Shown here piece by piece: positions 8,354 to 15,767 of a stretch of 37,941 nucleotides of DNA. Source of the stretch: Neolewinella persica DSM 23188 (GTDB lineage: Bacteria > Bacteroidota > Bacteroidia > Chitinophagales > Saprospiraceae); contig NZ_KB890444.1 in NCBI RefSeq assembly GCF_000373105.1, positions 33,916 to 71,856 on the forward strand, given 5' to 3'. Position 1 is the first letter of the stretch. The number at the start of each line of letters is the position of its first letter. Under the pieces are notes generated by a model. That model searched no databases. It saw only the letters and a program-made list of their open reading frames with translations, and had not been told where the DNA came from. Position numbers and translations under genes: made by a program.

Positions 8354-9256
8354 ATGCGAAATTGGTTATTAAGGTGGTCTCCGGCTTTGGGCCTGGTTTT
8401 GGTGTTAGTAACACTGACCAGTACACTTGCGCCCACTGCCCCCGTGGGCGGGCATCCACAAGGTTCTCTTGCCCTGCGCCAAATCGGGCACGATTATCTG
8501 TCTGGCCTGGGAGACCATAGCAGCACGATCCCGGCAGTTGTCCATCGGCCAGATGGAAGTTTATTCCTCCAATTGGAACGTCATCTGGATTACGACACCA
8601 TCAGTGCGATCACGGCCAAAGTCTTCGCCCACTTCAATATTACCGACAGTTATACGCTCTCCTTGGAGGATTGCGAGACTGGCGAGGTATTTCTTGGCGG
8701 ATTCTGGAAAGGAACTAAAGGCTTAGAACTGTCAGCTACCGGCCTGGAAATTGCCTGTGCCGAGCGCGACCAACCGATCCGATGTGCCAGCTTGAGCATC
8801 TCCTTTCCTCCACCAGCTGCTCCCCTGTCCGGCCCCCTCCCCTGGCTTCTTTTGGGTTTAGGTTGCCTGTTAATGATCGCTGGCCCTACCTGGCAACGCC
8901 TCCAGGCCGAGCCCACAACGACTACCCCGGAGGCAGCAGAAGTGATGCCGGTTTCGGACCATCAGAAACTCGGCAATAATTGCTCTTTCAGCCTCGCGGA
9001 TCAATCCCTGGAAGTTGGGGACGTTTCGCACGAATTAACCTACCGGGAAGCCAAACTTTTTAGTTTTCTGGCTACTAACACCAACCAGGTACTGGACCGG
9101 GAAACCATCCACGATGCCGTTTGGGGAGAGGAAGGCATTATGGTAGGGCGTAGTCTTGATGTTTTCATTTCCCGGCTACGGAAAAAGATAAGCGGAGCTA
9201 AAGGCCTGGAGATCCAGACGGTGCACGGTATTGGGTATCGGTTGCGGACTACCTGA
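8354..9256 (+). CDS. Membrane-bound winged-helix one-component regulator
   Basis: A 300-residue protein with an unusual order: a first transmembrane segment (WSPALGLVLVLVTLTSTLA, about 8-26), an extracytoplasmic domain of about 130 residues with two or more cysteines, a second transmembrane segment (PWLLLGLGCLLMIAG, about 162-178), a Thr/Glu-rich linker, and a C-terminal OmpR/PhoB-type winged helix (ELTYREAKLFSFLATN...LDRETIHDAVWGEE...VGRSLDVFISRLRKKI...IQTVHGIGYRL). There is no receiver domain or kinase, so it would sense periplasmic conditions and bind DNA directly from the membrane, in the manner of ToxR/CadC but with the DNA-binding domain at the other end. The longer frame from 8231 overlaps the divergent gene and is not preferred. 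Confidence 0.85.
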   Translation: MRNWLLRWSPALGLVLVLVTLTSTLAPTAPVGGHPQGSLALRQIGHDYLSGLGDHSSTIPAVVHRPDGSLFLQLERHLDYDTISAITAKVFAHFNITDSYTLSLEDCETGEVFLGGFWKGTKGLELSATGLEIACAERDQPIRCASLSISFPPPAAPLSGPLPWLLLGLGCLLMIAGPTWQRLQAEPTTTTPEAAEVMPVSDHQKLGNNCSFSLADQSLEVGDVSHELTYREAKLFSFLATNTNQVLDRETIHDAVWGEEGIMVGRSLDVFISRLRKKISGAKGLEIQTVHGIGYRLRTT

Positions 9257-9276
9257 AAAGTATTGTAATCGTAGCC

Positions 9277-9314
9277 CCCGACAACTCGAAAACTCAACAA
9301 CTCGACAACTCGAG
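9277..9314. repeat. ACAACTCGA spacer repeat (family 4)
   Basis: Repeats of CGACAACTCGA / ACTCAACAACTCG fill the gap between the stops of the convergent regulator and LptE-like genes. The complement reads gttgtcgagttgt, the same word type as at 23803-23860 and 29987-30015. Confidence 0.7.
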
Positions 9315-9839
9315 TTACCAATCTTCCGCAAACGCCTTATTAAAGATATTTTCATTGATCTGATCGAGGATTTCCTCAATGGCTTCATCCTGTACGGAGG
9401 CCAGTGTTTGCGTTGCGGGGAAGTCGAAGAAATTAGAGAAGTTCTGCTTCCAGCCTTCCTCTTCCGGGTCACGCAGGTTTTTGTATTCGATGGCAACCAC
9501 AATGGTCAGTCGGTTGAGTTTAGCGAAGGCGGCCGTTTCATTACCTGGACTGGCACCCTCGGCGGAGACGCGAAAGTCCACCAGCGTCCCCTTCATCTCG
9601 ATGTCCGGGTTGTCCTCCGTTATGAGCAGGCGGGCCTCATCCCGCACTTTATCGCGCAGGCTCTCCGTCATATCGATGTATAAGGTTGGTGGTGCCCCCA
9701 GCGCATTGTCCGTAAATAAGGGAACATAAGCTCTCTCGACGCCCTCCGGGATGGAAATGCCACTGAGGGTGTAACACCCCGGTAACAGAGCGGCAAGCAA
9801 AAATAGGACGGGAAGCAAGGAAAGACGTCTAATATTCAT
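9315..9839 (-). CDS. LptE-like outer-membrane assembly lipoprotein
   Basis: A 174-residue lipoprotein with lipobox LLPGC (Cys22) followed by YTLSGISIPEGVERAYVPLFTDNA, the pattern of Bacteroidota LptE-family proteins. In Gram-negatives LptE plugs the LptD barrel in the outer membrane and helps deliver lipopolysaccharide to the surface. The remainder (TESLRDKVRDEARLLITEDNPDIEMKGTLVDFRVSAEG, then NRLTIVVAIEYKNL) fits the alternating strand/helix fold. I chose the ATG at 9839 rather than the in-frame ATG at 9860, because it places the hydrophobic signal at the usual distance. Other lpt genes are not adjacent, so the assignment rests on family resemblance only. Confidence 0.75.
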   Translation of the reverse strand: MNIRRLSLLPVLFLLAALLPGCYTLSGISIPEGVERAYVPLFTDNALGAPPTLYIDMTESLRDKVRDEARLLITEDNPDIEMKGTLVDFRVSAEGASPGNETAAFAKLNRLTIVVAIEYKNLRDPEEEGWKQNFSNFFDFPATQTLASVQDEAIEEILDQINENIFNKAFAEDW

Positions 9840-9938
9840 AGGAAAGGCGAAGTTAGGCACTCAAGGTATCAACTAAACGCTGTTGGCTGGAAAAGCGTGG
9901 CCGGAGTCGGAGAATTTTAGGATTTCAGCAACAGGCAG

Positions 9939-10075
9939 GGTCGCTACGCTCCCGTTGCAGGAGTTTCAGGCTTATTTGCAGGTTGTGAGGGCTGTATTGC
10001 CTGCAACACAACCTTTGCAACGGGAGAAAAGCGACCTCTGTAACTCCTGCAACCAGCGCGCTTCGCTCCTGCAAC
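9939..10075. repeat. GCAAC/GAGCG repeat forming a long nested hairpin
   Basis: This 386-bp gap between the LptE-like start and the Crp stop is dominated by a nested inverted repeat. GGTCGCTACGCTCCCGTTGC at 9939-9958 pairs with 10017-10036 (17 of 20 complementary by eye), and AGGTTGTG at 9980-9987 pairs perfectly with CACAACCT at 10007-10014. More GCAAC and GCTTCGCTCC words continue to about 10075. The rest of the gap (9840-9938, 10076-10225) shows no recognisable gene. Confidence 0.7.
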
Positions 10076-10225
10076 TCTCAAGAGGAAAACCCTTCCGATC
10101 ATTTGACCAGAAGGGTTGCTCCAAACATTCATTCTTTGGGACTCCATTATCCGACGGAAAAACCCGCAGGGTTAGAAGTAAATCCGCTGAGAAAAAATTC
10201 AACAAAAATCTAAATCTATAGGCTT

Positions 10226-10918
10226 TTAGGCTGCGCTGGTGCGCAGGGTTTCCATATCGCGGACCAGGATGCGGCCTCGATTGAAGTATATCAGGTTTTC
10301 CTTACGGAGTTCGTTGAGGACCAGCGTCACCGTCTGGCGGCTGGTACAGGTAATGTTGGCAATATCCTGGTGAGTAAGACTGTGCTTGAGCAACATCTCA
10401 TAGCCTACCTGGCGACCGCGCTTGGTCACCACTTCATGGAGGAAATTGACGATGCGGCTACGCGCATCCTTAAAGATCAGGTTCTCCAACTTATTCTCTG
10501 CCGCCATCATACGCTGGCCGAAGAGGAACAGTACCTGCTGGCTAAGCTTGGAGTTGTTGGCCAGGATGCGCTGAAAATCAACCGTCCGGATAGTATAGTA
10601 GTGTACCTCTTCCTTTAAAGATTGGGCCGTTTCGGTCCGCTTGGCTTCGCCAACCAGGGCCAACTCACCAAAGATGGCCTCTGGGTGAATCAACTGCTTA
10701 ATCACCTCCTTACCTTCACTGCTGTGCGTGCTGATCTTGACGGCACCCTTACTTAGAAGAAAAATATGCTCGCTGGTTTCTCCAGGCTGGTAAATTACGG
10801 AGTACCGGGGTTTTTTACGGCATTCCATCACCTCAGCGAGCTGGTTACGCTCAGTTTCGGTGAGGGCATCAAATAGGTCAAACTGGGAAAGCAACGTAAT
10901 TTTAGCAGCGAGATTCAT
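10226..10918 (-). CDS. Crp/Fnr-family transcriptional regulator
   Basis: A 230-residue cytoplasmic regulator. Residues about 15-130 form the cyclic-nucleotide-binding-like beta-roll (YQPGETSEHIFLLSKGAVKIS, IFGELALVGEAKRTETAQ). A long dimer helix follows, then a helix-turn-helix (SLTHQDIANITCTSRQTVTLVLNELRKENLI). In the phosphate-binding cassette region, FGELAL and RTETA resemble the cAMP-binding motif, but ligand binding is not certain. No Fnr-type N-terminal cysteine cluster is seen. The ATG at 10918 is preferred; the longer frame from 10966 would start within the apparent -7 box. The gene stands alone between repeats, so its targets cannot be inferred. Confidence 0.92.
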   Translation of the reverse strand: MNLAAKITLLSQFDLFDALTETERNQLAEVMECRKKPRYSVIYQPGETSEHIFLLSKGAVKISTHSSEGKEVIKQLIHPEAIFGELALVGEAKRTETAQSLKEEVHYYTIRTVDFQRILANNSKLSQQVLFLFGQRMMAAENKLENLIFKDARSRIVNFLHEVVTKRGRQVGYEMLLKHSLTHQDIANITCTSRQTVTLVLNELRKENLIYFNRGRILVRDMETLRTSAA

Positions 10919-10963
10919 GAAGTAGGTTTTTATTGATAGTTCAAAATGCGTTTGGCGAATTGG

Positions 10964-10971
10964 CAAATTTA
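10964..10971 (-). promoter_or_regulatory. Candidate -7 box for the Crp-type gene
   Basis: The minus strand reads TAAATTTG, a full match to TAnnTTTG, 45 nt before the ATG at 10918. This supports the shorter start. Confidence 0.45.
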
Positions 10972-11087
10972 CCCTTCATCCGCTTGCGCTTATACTAACG
11001 GGACACCAAAAAAGTGCCCTCCCCCCAAGGTGGCGGAAATTTATTTTGTTAAGACAAGAGTTGGTGGGCGCTGGGCGCCCGTAACTC

Positions 11088-11277
11088 GTTGCAGGGTCGC
11101 TGCGCTCCTGGTTGCAGGGTCGCTGCGCTCCTGGTTGCAGGGTCGCTGCGCTCCTGGTTGCAGGAGTTGCAGGAGTTGCAGGCATAACAGCCCGTCAACT
11201 GCAACTGGAGCGAAGCAACCCTGCAACCAGCGCTAGCGACCTGCAACCGGAACGAAGCGACCCAACGCCACCCGTTG
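11088..11277. repeat. 23-bp tandem array plus inverted GCAAC repeats
   Basis: Three perfect 23-bp units (GTTGCAGGGTCGCTGCGCTC plus CTG) at 11088-11110, 11111-11133 and 11134-11156 are followed by shorter GTTGCAGGA units. From about 11199 the complementary form appears (GCAACTGGAGCGAAGC, ACCTGCAACCGGAACGAAGC). The two orientations can pair into a long hairpin. The right part runs into the 3' end of the Nudix gene. The rest of the gap (10972-11087) has no gene. Confidence 0.9.
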
Positions 11278-11787
11278 CAAAGCCAGTATACTGAGCGCAT
11301 CCCTGATTCGCCCATCCATCGTCATGGCGATGGCCTCGGCAAGCGGGACGCGGCGAAGGGTAAGATCTTCGGTATCCTCTGGTTCAGCGGCTTCCTGGGT
11401 CAGGCCTTTAGCCACATACGCTACACCATACTCATTGGTGACGGAGTTACTGAGATGGAACTCCATGATTTGGGTCCATTCCCTTGCCACCAACCCGGTT
11501 TCTTCTTTCAATTCCCGTTTGGCCGTCTCCAGCGGATCCGTATCGACCGGGCAACCGCCTTCTGGGATTTCCCACTCGTAACTCTCCAGTGCATAACGGT
11601 ACTGGCCTACTAACCAGGTGTAGCCTTCGTCGTCGATTGGAACAATACCGATGGCATGGTTCTTGAATTTAACGAGACCATATATACCAGGGTTTCCCGC
11701 TGGATTGATGACCTCATGGTGCTCGATGCGAATCCACGCGTTTTCGTAAGGAACGGAGGTAGCTTTGGTCTTCCAGGGGTTTTTCAT
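11233..11787 (-). CDS. Nudix hydrolase, ADP-ribose pyrophosphatase-like
   Basis: A 184-residue Nudix enzyme, expected to hydrolyse a nucleoside diphosphate linked to another moiety. The Nudix box lies at residues 77-99 (GGCPVDTDPLETAKRELKEE then TGL). The metal-binding REL-KEE-TG core (R91, E92, E95, E96, G98) is intact, but the first conserved glutamate (position 83 in GX5EX7REUXEEXGU) is threonine. The sequence EWEIPEGG before the box is typical of ADP-ribose or GDP-mannose pyrophosphatases. The last 13 or so residues (RVALGRFVPVAGR) and the stop codon are encoded by the adjoining GCAAC/GAGCG repeat, so the C-terminus appears altered by repeat growth. Start at 11787 overlaps a small upstream frame by ATGA. 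Confidence 0.9.
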   Translation of the reverse strand: MKNPWKTKATSVPYENAWIRIEHHEVINPAGNPGIYGLVKFKNHAIGIVPIDDEGYTWLVGQYRYALESYEWEIPEGGCPVDTDPLETAKRELKEETGLVAREWTQIMEFHLSNSVTNEYGVAYVAKGLTQEAAEPEDTEDLTLRRVPLAEAIAMTMDGRIRDALSILALQRVALGRFVPVAGR

Positions 11788-11900
11788 GGCTTATTGGTCT
11801 GTTGGTCTATTAGGGGATACGATTTCTTAGCCTGGTGTTGGGTGTCGGGGCTGACTATTTGGGCGCGGACGCAGGTGCCAGAGAAAAGACAATGGAGCAT
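11784..11900 (-). CDS. Possible 38-codon leader ORF overlapping the Nudix start
   Basis: An ATG at 11900 opens a 38-codon frame whose TGA overlaps the Nudix ATG as ATGA, the arrangement of translational coupling. Its N-terminus, MLHCLFSGTCVRAQIVS, is encoded by the reverse complement of dispersed element copy c. It resembles the end of the DUF481 signal peptide encoded by copy h (CTCGRAQIVN). It may be a decayed secreted-protein start or chance. No homologue is recognised. Confidence 0.2.
   Translation of the reverse strand: MLHCLFSGTCVRAQIVSPDTQHQAKKSYPLIDQQTNKP
11860..11899 (+). repeat. Two-block dispersed element, copy c
   Basis: TGGGCGCGGACGCAGGTGCC at 11860-11879 is followed after 14 nt by GGAGCA at 11894-11899. 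It lies between the 3' end of the amidase gene and the Nudix start. Confidence 0.85.
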
Positions 11901-12040
11901 GGGCTGTTCCCCGCTAAAGGCGGGCAGGGCAAAGCAGTGGCTTTACCCGGGAAAACGCTCATCGCCGCAATCCAGCCATATGCCCCGGAACCCCACTACC
12001 CCCTTCGCCTTAGGGCTACCAGACCACAATCAGCAATTTA

Positions 12041-13675
12041 TCAATACCCGGCCGGCCGAACCCGACCTCCATTAAGCCGCTCAAAAGCAGCCCCCATTTC
12101 CAACAAACGTCCTTCGGTATATGGCCGGCCGACAAACGTCAACCCTTTGGGTTCGCCTTCGGCGGTATAGCCCATGGGGACGGTCAGGCAAGGATATTGC
12201 GCCACGGCGGCTGCGCCAGCGCCGTAATTATTGATGGAGAGGATCGCGTCCAGCTTAAATTCCCGCATCGGTGCTTCGAGGAAACGCTTGCCTTCATCGT
12301 GAAGTCGTTTTTTCAGGGTGGTATATTCTTCGGGGCTAAGGTCGAGGTCGAGGATACCGGAGAAGCGGCCCTGTCCGTAGGGGATGCGGACGAGGGTGTC
12401 CTTCAGGTTATAGTCAACGATGTCGGCTACATTGGCGACCTTAAGGCTTTTGTCGCCGAAGTTTTTGATGTAGGCGGGAAGATCCTTGGCCATGTCAGCA
12501 CTTAGAAAATTTCCAAAGCCATCGAAGTCGACGTCAATGGGCTCAAACTCGAAGAGTTCCGCCCCTGCCGCCCGCAGTTTGGCGATGGCCGCTGCGTATT
12601 CTCCGTCTTCCAGGTAGTTTTTATTGACCCCCAGCCGAAGGCCTTTTACCGATGACTCTTTGAGTACCTCCCAGAAATTTACTACCTGAGGGCTGCCAAC
12701 GTTGGAAGTTTCGGCGCCTTTCTTACCCTTCATGGCCGACAATAAGATGGCATTGTCCAGTACGCTGCGCGTCATTGGCCCGGGCGTATCCAGCGTGCTC
12801 GAAATAGGCACGATGCCATCCTGGCTAAGTACGCCAATAGTAGGTTTAAGTCCCACTAAAGAGCTTTGGCTGGAAGGGGACAGAATGGACCCTGAGGTTT
12901 CTGTTCCCACCGCAGCGGCGGCGTAGCCCGCCGCCATGGCCGCTCCGCTTCCTGAACTGGAGCCACCGGTATCGAATTGCTTCCGCCCGTAGGCATTCAG
13001 TGTTTGTCCGCCCACGGCACTGTAGCCGTTGGGGCAACCCAGGCAAAGGTAGTTTGCCCATTCACTCAGGTTCGTCTTTCCGAGAATAATGCCTCCTTTT
13101 TCCTTGATACTTTTGGTGATAAAAGCATCTTCCGTCCGGTTATTCTGGAATACCTGCGCACCGGCAGTGGTGGGTATTCCCGCAAAATTCACGTTATCCT
13201 TCAGTAATACGGGCATACCGTATATCGGATGGCTCGAAGTGGTGCGGGTCTCATCCAATTTTCGGGCCCGGGCAACGGCGTCAGGGTTTATCGAAATAAT
13301 GGCATTGAGGTACTTTTCTTTATCATTTTCGAATAAGGAAATACGGTATAAATACCATTGGGTGAGTTTCTCGTAGGACAGTTTACCTTCCTCAACATGC
13401 TTCTGCATGGTGAAAATATCCTGATCCAATATCAATGGTTTTAATTGCTCGTAATCCGAAGCTGTGAAACCTTTAAGTTGTGGAGTGATGCTCTTCCACA
13501 AAGTGTTTTTGTCCATTACCCTGGACTGCAGCAACTTGTACCGGAGTCGGGAAGAAGGATGATCAGCATTTTCCGCCAATTCTGCAGCCTCGTCATATGG
13601 ACTCCAGGAAATGGAGCGCTGGGATTGACAGCTGATCAGAAGGAACAGGAACACAAACAGGATGGAATATTTCAT
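12041..13675 (-). CDS. Amidase-signature-family lipoprotein
   Basis: A 544-residue amide hydrolase of the amidase signature family (Ser-cisSer-Lys triad), anchored as a lipoprotein by LLISC (Cys16). The triad candidates are visible: Lys159 in GMPVLLKDN, the cis-Ser among Ser239-241 in TGGSSSGSGAA, and the nucleophile Ser263 in GTETSGSIL. The Ala/Gly-rich signature MAAGYAAAAVGTETSGS and VGLKPTIG-VS-like segment follow. An extra N-terminal helical region (about 20-100) precedes the catalytic domain, as in secreted peptide amidases. Secretion and the absence of gatB/gatC nearby argue against the tRNA amidotransferase subunit GatA. The substrate is probably a peptide or small amide (inference). 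Confidence 0.92.
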   Translation of the reverse strand: MKYSILFVFLFLLISCQSQRSISWSPYDEAAELAENADHPSSRLRYKLLQSRVMDKNTLWKSITPQLKGFTASDYEQLKPLILDQDIFTMQKHVEEGKLSYEKLTQWYLYRISLFENDKEKYLNAIISINPDAVARARKLDETRTTSSHPIYGMPVLLKDNVNFAGIPTTAGAQVFQNNRTEDAFITKSIKEKGGIILGKTNLSEWANYLCLGCPNGYSAVGGQTLNAYGRKQFDTGGSSSGSGAAMAAGYAAAAVGTETSGSILSPSSQSSLVGLKPTIGVLSQDGIVPISSTLDTPGPMTRSVLDNAILLSAMKGKKGAETSNVGSPQVVNFWEVLKESSVKGLRLGVNKNYLEDGEYAAAIAKLRAAGAELFEFEPIDVDFDGFGNFLSADMAKDLPAYIKNFGDKSLKVANVADIVDYNLKDTLVRIPYGQGRFSGILDLDLSPEEYTTLKKRLHDEGKRFLEAPMREFKLDAILSINNYGAGAAAVAQYPCLTVPMGYTAEGEPKGLTFVGRPYTEGRLLEMGAAFERLNGGRVRPAGY

Positions 13676-13870
13676 GGGGTAAATTTAATGGTAAGAGATC
13701 ATTCTTTCATCTGAAACTTCTTTTACTTGCGCAGGCGCAAAAGTTTGATGGTCTTTTAAAATGCGGTCTGGCACGCAATTCGATGCATCGGATGCAGGGT
13801 GGTTTGAATTTGTCTCTACGCACCCAAAGTCGCCTCTCCCTCGGTCCCTCTCTCCCGGAGCTACCCTCCC

Positions 13871-13890
13871 TGCACCTGCGTCCGCGCCCG
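13871..13890 (-). repeat. Two-block dispersed element, copy d (core only)
   Basis: The plus strand reads TGCACCTGCGTCCGCGCCCG, one mismatch from the core complement. The second block (TGCTCC at the expected distance on the left) is not clear. It lies in the 556-bp gap upstream of both the amidase and the MlaE-like gene. Confidence 0.7.
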
Positions 13891-13937
13891 CTCCTTCATA
13901 GGACCAATAGATGGAGCCACTAAGCGCACCAGCGAGG

Positions 13938-14030
13938 CTGAAGCTTATGGGGCGTAAACCAAATTGTCGCACTGACCCGGCGTAAGTACTCCAGTGCAAG
14001 CGCGACGATTTGGTTTACGCCCAGCTTCTG
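13938..14030. repeat. Long inverted repeat (hairpin 1)
   Basis: GGGCGTAAACCAAATTGTCG at 13950-13969 is the inverted complement of CGACGATTTGGTTTACGCCC at 14003-14022 with one mismatch. Outer GAAGCT/AGCTTC and inner GCACTG (13969-13974) / CAGTGC (13992-13997) extend the arms to 13938 and 14030 with small bulges. It sits between divergent genes. I saw no target duplication. Confidence 0.8.
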
Positions 14031-14138
14031 CGGGAATGTCCTGAATGGTTGCCCACCATCCACTATCTTCGCCCACAGTCAAACCTAATAGCTCTCCGTC
14101 ACGTTACAACCCGACTTAGTGAGGGCATTAACGCTAGC

Positions 14139-14190
14139 AAAATGAAGTTCCAGCACCTTGATGCTGTTAGCGTAGTGCTGAACTTCATTT
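14139..14190. repeat. Inverted repeat (hairpin 2)
   Basis: AAATGAAGTTCCAGCAC at 14140-14156 pairs with GTGCTGAACTTCATTT at 14175-14190 with one bulged base. It lies 41 nt before the MlaE-like start and could fold in that gene's leader. No other feature is supported in the remainder of 13676-14231. Confidence 0.75.
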
Positions 14191-14231
14191 ATAAAAGCAC
14201 TGGACCCAAACCTTAATCGACCTGGCAACGC

Positions 14232-14978
14232 ATGCTCATAGATACATTCTTATTTCATTTTGGGCGATATGTCTTGCTGCTCAAATCTGCCGTGGCCAAA
14301 CCGGAGCGGTTCTCAATGTATTACAAGGAAACGATACGGCAAATGGACGCCATTGGCGTTGGTTCCGTCTTCATCGTTCTGCTGATCTCCGTTTTCATTG
14401 GGATGGTAACGGCCGTTCAGTTTGCCGACCAGTTGGGCGACAGCTTCATCCCCGCCTACTACATTGGTTACATTGTTCGGGACATCACCATCATCGAGAT
14501 GGCTCCCACCATCACTTGTCTGGTGCTGGCGGGTAAGGTAGGTTCCAACCTTGCCGCCGAGATCGGCGGCATGCGCCAAAAGGAACACATCGACGCCATG
14601 GAGATCATGGGCGTCAACACCGCTGCGTACCTGATCATGCCCAAACTGGTGGCCGCAGTGGTGGTTATTCCACTGCTGGTAGCCATCTCGGCCTTCGTCA
14701 GCATCATCGGTGGCTACGTCGCTACCGTGCTACCTGGAGACCTTTCCCATACGGAGTACGTGCTGGGGCTACGGACTTTCTTCGTCCCCCGCTACGTGTT
14801 CATGATGTTCGTCAAGGCCGCAGTTTTTGCCTTCCTGCTCACTTCCATCAGCTGTTACCTCGGCTATTATGTGAAGGGCGGCAGCATCGAACTGGGTGAG
14901 GCCAGCACCAATGCGGTGGTTGTCTCCAACGTCCTGATCCTGCTCTTCGACTTCATCATTGCCCTGTTGCTTACTTAA
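14232..14978 (+). CDS. MlaE-family lipid ABC transporter permease
   Basis: A 248-residue inner-membrane permease of the MlaE/YrbE family, part of systems that move phospholipids between inner and outer membrane. It shows the family pattern: an amphipathic N-terminus, the segment IGVGSVFIVLLISVFIGMVTAVQF, the conserved EMAPTITCLVLAGKVGSNLAAEIGGMRQKEHIDAMEIMGVN coupling region, and C-terminal helices. The ATP-binding subunit follows 10 bp downstream, so the two form an operon. A substrate-binding MlaD/MCE subunit is not found downstream, where a repeat array begins instead. Confidence 0.92.
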   Translation: MLIDTFLFHFGRYVLLLKSAVAKPERFSMYYKETIRQMDAIGVGSVFIVLLISVFIGMVTAVQFADQLGDSFIPAYYIGYIVRDITIIEMAPTITCLVLAGKVGSNLAAEIGGMRQKEHIDAMEIMGVNTAAYLIMPKLVAAVVVIPLLVAISAFVSIIGGYVATVLPGDLSHTEYVLGLRTFFVPRYVFMMFVKAAVFAFLLTSISCYLGYYVKGGSIELGEASTNAVVVSNVLILLFDFIIALLLT

Positions 14979-14988
14979 TCCCTCTCGC

Positions 14989-15765
14989 ATGATTCGTACC
15001 GAAAACATCGAAAAATCGTTCGGGGATAACTACGTCCTCAAAGGCATCAGCACTGAGTTCTTTGCAGGCAAGCCCAACCTCATCATCGGTAGTTCCGGTG
15101 CAGGGAAAACGGTATTACTCAAACTGCTGATCGGTTTGTTCAAGCCCGACTCGGGCAAAGTGTTCTACGGAGACACCGATATCTTCAGCCTCGAAGCAAA
15201 GGAACTCCGGGCCATCCGGATGCGCATCGGGATGCTCTTTCAGGGTAACGCCCTTTTTGATTCCATGACCGTAGGCGAAAACATCCGTTTCCCGATGGAT
15301 ATGTTTACCCGGCGCACTTTGAAAGAAAAGACGATGCGGGTCGACGAATGCCTCGAAATGGTCAACATGGAAGGCATTAATGATCGCTATCCTTCAGAGG
15401 TTTCCGGCGGCATGCAAAAACGCGTAGGCATTGCACGCTCCATGGTACTGGAACCAGACTATCTATTCTGTGATGAGCCCAACTCCGGCCTCGATCCCCA
15501 GACGTCCATCCTGATCGATGAACTGATCTGTGACCTCACCACCCGCAATAACATCACCACCGTCATCAATACCCACGACATGAATTCCGTTATGGGTATT
15601 GGAGAGAACATCATCCTGATGAAAGATGGCCACGTAGCCTGGCGGGGAGATAAAACTCAGGTACTCGAAAGCGATAACCAGGTCCTGGAAGATTTCATTT
15701 TTGCCAGTCCGTTCCTGCGGCGCTTGCGGGCGGATGCGCTTAAGCTGCGGCACTCGGAGGAGTAG
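14989..15765 (+). CDS. MlaF-type ABC transporter ATP-binding protein
   Basis: A 258-residue ATPase partner of the preceding permease. Walker A is GSSGAGKT (34-41), the Q-loop is LFQGNALFDSMTVGENI, the ABC signature is VSGGMQKR, and Walker B is YLFCDEPNSGLDP, followed by the switch histidine in NTHDMNSV. The FQGNALFDSMTV and GGMQKRVGIARS sequences are typical of MlaF-like proteins. I use the ATG at 14989, since the longer frame would overlap the permease. A run of 23-bp repeats begins two bases after the stop. Confidence 0.94.
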   Translation: MIRTENIEKSFGDNYVLKGISTEFFAGKPNLIIGSSGAGKTVLLKLLIGLFKPDSGKVFYGDTDIFSLEAKELRAIRMRIGMLFQGNALFDSMTVGENIRFPMDMFTRRTLKEKTMRVDECLEMVNMEGINDRYPSEVSGGMQKRVGIARSMVLEPDYLFCDEPNSGLDPQTSILIDELICDLTTRNNITTVINTHDMNSVMGIGENIILMKDGHVAWRGDKTQVLESDNQVLEDFIFASPFLRRLRADALKLRHSEE

Positions 15766-15767
15766 GG

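Noticed and set aside
9883..10221. 112-codon plus-strand frame between LptE-like and Crp genes
   Set aside because: Made largely of the nested inverted repeat; no protein-like pattern.
13685..13999. 104-codon minus-strand frame upstream of the amidase
   Set aside because: Low-complexity Gly/Ala/Arg sequence encoded by element copy d and one arm of hairpin 1; no family resemblance.
14064..14072. TATCTTCGC as a promoter for the MlaE-like gene
   Set aside because: It resembles a -7 box, but it is 160 nt upstream of the start with no -33 element at a suitable distance. I do not list it as a feature.
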